DNA from: Prostheceraeus crozeri
Taxonomy: Eukaryota > Platyhelminthes > Polycladida > Euryleptidae
Length of the DNA stretch: 64,000 nt
Reading direction: 5' to 3'
Assembly: GCA_907163375.1 (NCBI GenBank)
Contig: CAJQUW010016879.1
Location: 496,001 to 560,000 of the forward strand
Both the position numbers and the translations under genes were made by a program. A model generated the notes under the pieces. That model saw only the letters and a list, made by a program, of their open reading frames with translations, did no database searches and had not been told where the DNA came from. Shown here piece after piece: positions 58,412-64,000 of the stretch; position 1 is the first letter of the stretch, and the number at the start of each line of letters is the position of its first letter.

Positions 58412-59599
58412 AATTATAAAATGTAAGAAAGTAAGTAGTAAAGTGACTCCATTCCTATCTTAAATGCATTTTTTGCATATTTTGCCACATTATTGATAAA
58501 ATGCTAGAATATTACATTATTGCTCTATAACAATCATTTAAATGCCTCTTAAGAAATGGAATCGTCGATCCGAATTCGAGCAGTCATAAAATTTCTCAAC
58601 TAACCGGTTGTCTGCTGGATATCTGTTTTCACTGGCAGGTCTTTGAACGGCTAGTCGAGCAGTAGACCGAATGATTCGAAATTGTGATTTTAAAGCAATC
58701 AAGTTGGTTCGGTCTAACCGGACGAAATTTCTCCAATTTTCTTCTAGCTCGACACGATTTAAGCGTGACGTTGAATCTCTTTTATGATGCTGATTTTCTC
58801 ACTGAAAGCGCAGTTGAAGGCATCGTTTGCTAAACAAGAGTTAGTCGAAGCAACTGGTGTGTGTCACATGTTTTTCAGTTTTTTAGTCTCAACAAGATTG
58901 TTGTCCCTTATCCTGTTAATTTTCTAAACTCCTTTTAATCGAAGCTTATTCATAATTACCAGACATTGTGGTGCTTCAATTCCTTGAAATGCTTTAATTT
59001 TATGTTTATTACTTGAATGACTTTGAGAGACGGGCGTGCTGTCTAGTCTGCTGTTAATTGTTGTGAATTCAGCCTAAATTAATTGGAATTGGATTGGAAT
59101 TACGGATGGCGCTCATAAAACGCTACAGACATTGTTCAATTATTGCAGAAGGTCTGTGGTTGCCTGTTGAAAATTATGGTGGAAATTTAGAATCTACTAA
59201 CTTTTAGTCCATGAAACATCGTGCTTCCGGAGCTCAGGAGTTAAGCATAAGAATGAATAGTGCAGGCTGCGTTTCCAGTCCCGAGTGAAGGTTGCATGAA
59301 CACGAACTCAGCACAGACTGAGCAGGGGCTTAATGAAACTGCATGAGTGAAGCATACGTACTTCTGTCAAACAAAGCCAATAGGAAGTCGGTATTCAAGT
59401 TAACCTCGATTATCTAACTCATAATCCAGCGTCAACATGTCATTAGAAATAGGTTGAATTAAACACAGTATAGTCTCCATAATTGTCTCAGAAAATAAAA
59501 TAGTTCTCTTATAAATGCATGCATGTACATGTTAATGAATGACAAGGCATTGCTACATGCATATTTCAACAGTCATCTAGAAAAATCAGGAGCATTGTT
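58412..59599. other. No gene recognised
   Basis: Spacer between two Penelope-like fragments; short ORFs only. Confidence 0.5.
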
Positions 59600-60607
59600 T
59601 CGTACTCCAGTAGGTCTACTTTCTTAATGCTGACGGTACAGTTGACTAAGGAAGAAGAAAGTGAATCCTTATTCCGAAAATTCAATGAACAGCACAAAGA
59701 CATTATATTCACAAAAGAAAATGCCCAACATTTCCTCGATATCCAACTTCATCGAGAAGCCGATGGTTCAATATCGACGTCAATTTATCGTAAAGACTGC
59801 TTCACTGGATTGTATAATAATTTTCAATCCTTTTCTCCAAAAATCTAAAAAACGCAATCTAGTCAGAACTCTGTTCCACCGTGCGAGACTACTGTGTTCA
59901 CCGCGACATTACCATACATACATGTCACATGCATCCCAGATGTAGTGAAAAATATATAAATCTTGAATCTTACCTGAAAGAGATTTCATTCATCCGCAAC
60001 ATCCTGATGGCTATCCACCCTGGTACATTGAGAGGCATAGTAAACCCAAAACAGAAAAACCTGTTTTTCATTTTCAAAAAATTCAGCCGAAAAGAAGAAA
60101 TTCTTCTATGAAATCCAATATTATGGTAAAATCAGTGAAACAATTGCGAGAAAGGTTCGTGAAAACATCCAAAGCAAATACTGTCATCTCAATGCCATTC
60201 CAATTTTCCGGACACGAATTTCAGCTCCTAACTCTGTCAAAGACATCATCCCACCCACCTAAAAACCTATGATTATATGCAAATACGACTGTTCTTGTGG
60301 AGCAAGATACATTGGGAAGAGTGAGAGATGTTTGACTACTCGCCAGAAGGAGCATTTACCCAAATGGCTGTATATGTCCAACGTAAGACCCAAATCAAAA
60401 CTCCCACCTCAGTCTGCAATCACAAGGCACCTAACAGAATGTGACCAAAAAGAACACATGCTACAACAAGAAAAGCAGGGATTCAGTGTATTTAAGAATC
60501 CTAGAGGCCCTTTGCAACTCGCCATTACAGAAAGCGTTTCAATCCGAAAGCTCAACCCAAATTTGTGCATTCAAAAAGAAAGATTATTCATTCTAAGACT
60601 ATGTTAA
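59600..60607 (+). mobile_element. Penelope-like element fragment: RT thumb and GIY-YIG endonuclease
   Basis: Visible pieces are the C-terminal part of the reverse transcriptase (KDIIFTKENAQHFLDIQLHR, ADGSISTSIYRKDCFTGLYN, then LVRTLFHRARLLCSP) and a GIY-YIG domain at 60269-60607 (CKYDCSCGARYIGKSERCLT, RQKEHLPKWL, SAITRHLTECDQ, ITESVSIRKLNPNLC). It differs clearly from the other Penelope-like copies in this window, so a second family is present. 5'-truncated, several breaks, older than the copy at 61442-63065. Confidence 0.88.
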
Positions 60608-61441
60608 TTCATAGACATTCATGCGCACTTACCTCTTTCAATTTATCAACTTCTCTTTATAAATTAATGTAAATTTTGTTACTACTGCGCGATTTTATTA
60701 GTAATGTACAGTTTATTGACCTTTTACATGTATTTCATCAGAGAATCGATGTTAGCTCTAATCATTTTACGTCTCTGTGACTTTATCATTTCGATTGTCA
60801 TTTCTTGTTGTATCTTCACCAGAGAACAAGCGTGATCATGAGGAAAATTGCAAGTTTTTATTTACTACAGTATAATTTATTATTGAATCCTGTGATGTTA
60901 TATGATAATATTATAAGAAACAATATAAACCAGCAGGTCCAGATAACATAGGTGGTGTCGGGTTCAAGTCTTGCCAAGCGCAAGTCTTTTACATCGCAAT
61001 TTTATTCAATATTTCTTTCTTTCATTCATTGTAAATATCACTATTCACGGACAATAATAGGCTAATGTAAATGACACATGGTTTCGTATAGTTCATATTT
61101 TATTCATTATGAACTATTTGTTTATCAATATTACTTATCATACACGAGTAATAAGCATTATGTCGGTCACTATCTACATACTCTACCCTTCAAGGCTTCA
61201 TTATTTCATGTCTTTATTTGTTCATTTAAATAGTCGCTTGATCTCTTCGTTTTTCCTCATCAATCCAAAATACGGACAGTCTTATTGCACTCTGATATGG
61301 AACATCTCAGATACTTGCTAGACCACTCAAAAGTTCTAATCAATGACAGATAAAATTCTCAGTGTGTTAAAAACTAATTTGACTTTAATATAAAACAATT
61401 TATTTTTAACATAGTTGACCAGTTTGCGAGTCAGGCGATGC
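60608..61441. other. No gene recognised
   Basis: AT-rich spacer. A B-box-like GGGTTCAAGTC near 60961 lacks a credible A box. Confidence 0.5.
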
Positions 61442-63065
61442 ATTTCACAGGCAAGTAAAGAGAGTTTCTGACTCGATATAATTTATTGGTCGAAAATAAA
61501 AGGTTATAAATTTACACGTCGCACAGTGTGACGGGCCTTCGGCGTCCAGCGCCTTCTTAACGGTCGATGGTCAAATGGCGGTCTGCAAACTCGGTGTGAA
61601 GATTTATAAAGAAGTGAAATGATATTAAGAATTGTGTTGCTTGTTGAATGTGAGGTGATCAAAGTGAGAGGGCAGACTGTAGCAAGGTAATTCATGTCTT
61701 CTATTGATTGTTGGCTTCAAGTGTGTAATAGCTTTTGCTTCAGTGAATGTTGTGTGTCGAGTGTTCGTCAGCTTGGCAATGAAATCAACCTGAAAATCCT
61801 CGATGCTACCTAGATCATTATGTTTATTTTTATTATGCTCATAGAGAGCGCTGGATGCAGACTTATTAAAAAAATAGGCTTTTCTCCGTCGCTCTATATG
61901 AGATACATCGATGATATCATCCTTGGTCCAATAGAGTATTAAATTGACTTACTGTCCCATATAACTGATGTCTTTAATGCAGTAAACTCGAGCATAAAAT
62001 TTACAATAGAAGCTCATAACCCAATGGACTGGTTACCCTTCTTAGATATAAAAGTAAAAATAATTAATAATAAAGTTCAATATGCGTGGTACCACAAACC
62101 AGGCCATTCCGACATAACCTTAAGAAGGGACTCTTTTGTGCCCAATCATGTTAAAAGTAGTTTCATTAATAACCGCTTAAAAGATATAAGTAATCGGTGT
62201 AGCAATGAAGTGATGCAAAAAGAAAAAGTTAGCGAATTTAATGACATTCTTATTAAAAATGGCTACAGTAACAAGAATTTTCCCAAGAAAAGGAACAAGC
62301 GTAGAAGTAGAAATAAAATCAAAAACCAAAATAATTGTTATTTTAAAGTTCCATTTATCAGCGATAAATGTAATAGAAAAATTAATAAAGCTGTTAAGAA
62401 GTTTGACTTACCTGTTACAGTTATTAATGAATACGGTAGACAGACGGTAAACCAAGTAAGGAAAAATAAAAATTTCTATAATACTTGTAGCTGTCAAATC
62501 TGTAAATGTTTACCTAAGTTTAAATGTAGTGATAAACACGTAGTATATAGGTACACTTGTAATAAATGTGGAGAATGCTACATTGGAAAGACTGTAAGGA
62601 AATTCTCCACTTGGCACGCAGAACATAGACGTGCAATTATGAATGTCTGCATCCAGCGCTCTCTATGAGCATAATAAAAATAAACATAATGATCTAGGTA
62701 GCATCGAGGATTTTCAGGTTGATTTCATTGCCAAGCTGACGAACACTCGACACACAACATTCACTGAAGCAAAAGCTATTACACACTTGAAGCCAACAAT
62801 CAATAGAAGACATGAATTACCTTGCTACAGTCTGCCCTCTCACTTTGATCACCTCACATTCAACAAGCAACACAATTCTTAATATCATTTCACTTCTTTA
62901 TAAATCTTCACACCGAGTTTGCAGACCGCCATTTGACCATCGACCGTTAAGAAGGCGCTGGACGCCGAAGGCCCGTCACACTGTGCGACGTGTAAATTTA
63001 TAACCTTTTATTTTCGACCAATAAATTATATCGAGTCAGAAACTCTCTTTACTTGCCTGTGAAAT
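61442..63065 (+). mobile_element. Young Penelope-like element with 419-bp inverted arms
   Basis: Arms 61442-61860 (inverted) and 62647-63065 appear identical along their length. Between them, on the plus strand, are the reverse transcriptase catalytic segment (MRYIDDIILG, about 61901), the post-palm region (WLPFLDIKVKI, SFVPNHVKSSFINNRLKDIS) and a GIY-YIG domain (YRYTCNKCGECYIGKTVRKF, HAEHRRAI). The conserved C-terminal end lies in the right arm (SALYEHNKNKHND, TEAKAITHLKPTIN). The right arm also holds a hammerhead-like remnant near 62946-62977. The element is 5'-truncated with a few breaks, but identical arms indicate a very recent insertion. Confidence 0.92.
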
Positions 63066-63610
63066 TTATTTTTAAGTCTCTCCTTCATATATTTTTGTTG
63101 CGTGAGTTGCACCTTAGTCGTAGCTTCATTATCATTATTTCTTATCCGTTTTCAATCCTTAAATGACTATCCATCATTGCTTCAGTTTTCTATTCAATGT
63201 CATATTCATTGTCTACTTATGAGGCCCTTTGGTGGTCACATTTAACAATAGGCGCAGTCTTCCCCTTTACTCAATTCCTGTGTCTGATTTTCCATCCCGC
63301 AAAATATAACTAGTCTGGAAATATCATTCATGAAAATGTCTGTGACTGAATTCATAAATGATCTGACAGTAGGTCTCTGAGCACACCGGGCTGAGGTCTA
63401 TGGGACTCCGCTTAGCAGCAACACGATGCCTATCATGAAGGTGTTCCCTCAAAATCAGCCGCACCTTCGTTTCTGCATTCAGCCAAGACGTATTACCCAA
63501 TGGTAGTTCTGTGAGTACGGCCTCAGAGACATGTTATTCTTGTTGAGTTGGAGCTGATAACAAAAATGTTCCACTCGATTGCTTGATTCCAGAGTTTGTT
63601 TCAGAGTTCT
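63066..63610 (+). other. Immediate 5' flank or 5' intron of KLF B
   Basis: Contains an in-frame TGA about 37 nt before the KLF B ATG and a good acceptor (TTTGTTTCAG at 63595-63604) 6 nt before it, so the coding exon probably follows an intron with a 5' noncoding exon further upstream. No promoter could be placed. Confidence 0.5.
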
Positions 63611-64000
63611 ATGGACCAGCCCTACATGGCTCGCACTCTAGAATCTGGTGTCACTATGAGTGATATCTCTGGAATTCATTTAACTGAAGATGACTGCTCA
63701 AAGTGTAATCCCCATGTATTGCAATCTATGCTGGCTAACATAGCGGCTGAAAAGTCAATCAAGGAAGAGGAGCCACTATTTCATGTGAAACCAGAGATAA
63801 GTCCAGCGTCCAGCCCAACAGAGCCCGTGTATCACGAACTAACTCCACCGCCTACCTATTCTAATCTCTCCACCCCATCCAGCTTCGTGCACTTATCCAC
63901 GCCACATCCATCATTCCTAACCGAACTCATCTACTCATGCCCACCTCCTAGTAGTGGGTTGGGAGTTAACTTGCACATTTCCTCACCAACGCGACCAACA
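63611..64000 (+). CDS. Krueppel-like factor N-terminal exon (KLF B), continues beyond window
   Basis: An open frame of 130 codons from ATG 63611 to the window edge, starting MDQPYMARTLESG. No zinc finger is in view, so the assignment rests on similarity to KLF A. Residues 24-44 (LTEDDCSKCNP followed by L-x3-L-x2-I) match residues 20-40 of KLF A ([11 protein letters not shown], same spacing). Downstream are a TPPPTY motif (78-83), like the PY motif that binds WW-domain ubiquitin ligases in vertebrate KLF5, and two SUMO-consensus sites (IKEE 50-53, VKPE 59-62), also usual in KLFs. The composition (Ser/Pro/Thr-rich) fits a KLF activation domain. A possible acceptor lies 6 nt upstream, and TGA in frame upstream fixes the start region. 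Orientation is divergent from KLF A. Confidence 0.75.
   Translation, partial: MDQPYMARTLESGVTMSDISGIHLTEDDCSKCNPHVLQSMLANIAAEKSIKEEEPLFHVKPEISPASSPTEPVYHELTPPPTYSNLSTPSSFVHLSTPHPSFLTELIYSCPPPSSGLGVNLHISSPTRPT

Noticed and set aside
60925-60990. Possible tRNA or SINE head (GGGTTCAAGTC)
   Set aside because: B-box-like match only; no A box or cloverleaf.
61504-63003. Identical 63-residue ORFs on opposite strands (61504-61695 and 62812-63003) as a gene pair
   Set aside because: They are the two identical arms of one Penelope-like element read in a shadow frame.

Overview
This is eukaryotic (metazoan) DNA: AT-rich, with spliced host genes separated by long stretches full of transposons. There are no operons, ribosome binding sites or CRISPR arrays. 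The mix of Penelope-like elements, LINEs, Harbinger, mariner and piggyBac-type DNA, two Krueppel-like factor genes, and many copies of the palindrome TAGGCCTA suggests a marine invertebrate, perhaps an echinoderm. The species guess is inference only.

Layout. 1-2506: right-hand part of a Harbinger DNA transposon, with a Myb/SANT-like accessory ORF and a DDE transposase facing each other. 5274-15805 (minus): a complete three-exon gene for a Krueppel-like zinc-finger transcription factor (KLF A, 304 residues). Its large introns hold a LINE remnant split by a dispersed repeat, and a palindromic element. 17480-20476: a 3.0-kb piggyBac-like element flanked by TTAA, with palindromic subterminal repeats and an unfamiliar small ORF. 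20639-28568: inverted-repeat modules, a 775-bp MITE-like element, Penelope-like debris and one complete minimal hammerhead ribozyme motif (27623-27664). 31225-33300 (minus) and 38835-39965 (plus): two 5'-truncated LINEs.

46734-55044: a 3.26-kb tandem duplication with very few differences between units. The second unit carries a mariner whose empty target site survives in the first. 56461-63065: LINE and SINE debris and three more Penelope-like elements, the last bounded by inverted arms that look identical over 419 bp. 63611-64000 (plus): the first coding exon of a second KLF gene (KLF B), running off the window.

The only convincing host protein-coding genes are the two KLF genes. They are head to head, about 48 kb apart, and share an N-terminal motif (LTE-(D/E)-D-x2-KCNP), so they look like diverged paralogues of one local duplication. 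Almost everything between them is mobile DNA of several ages. Long stretches not assigned to a feature are listed as such.
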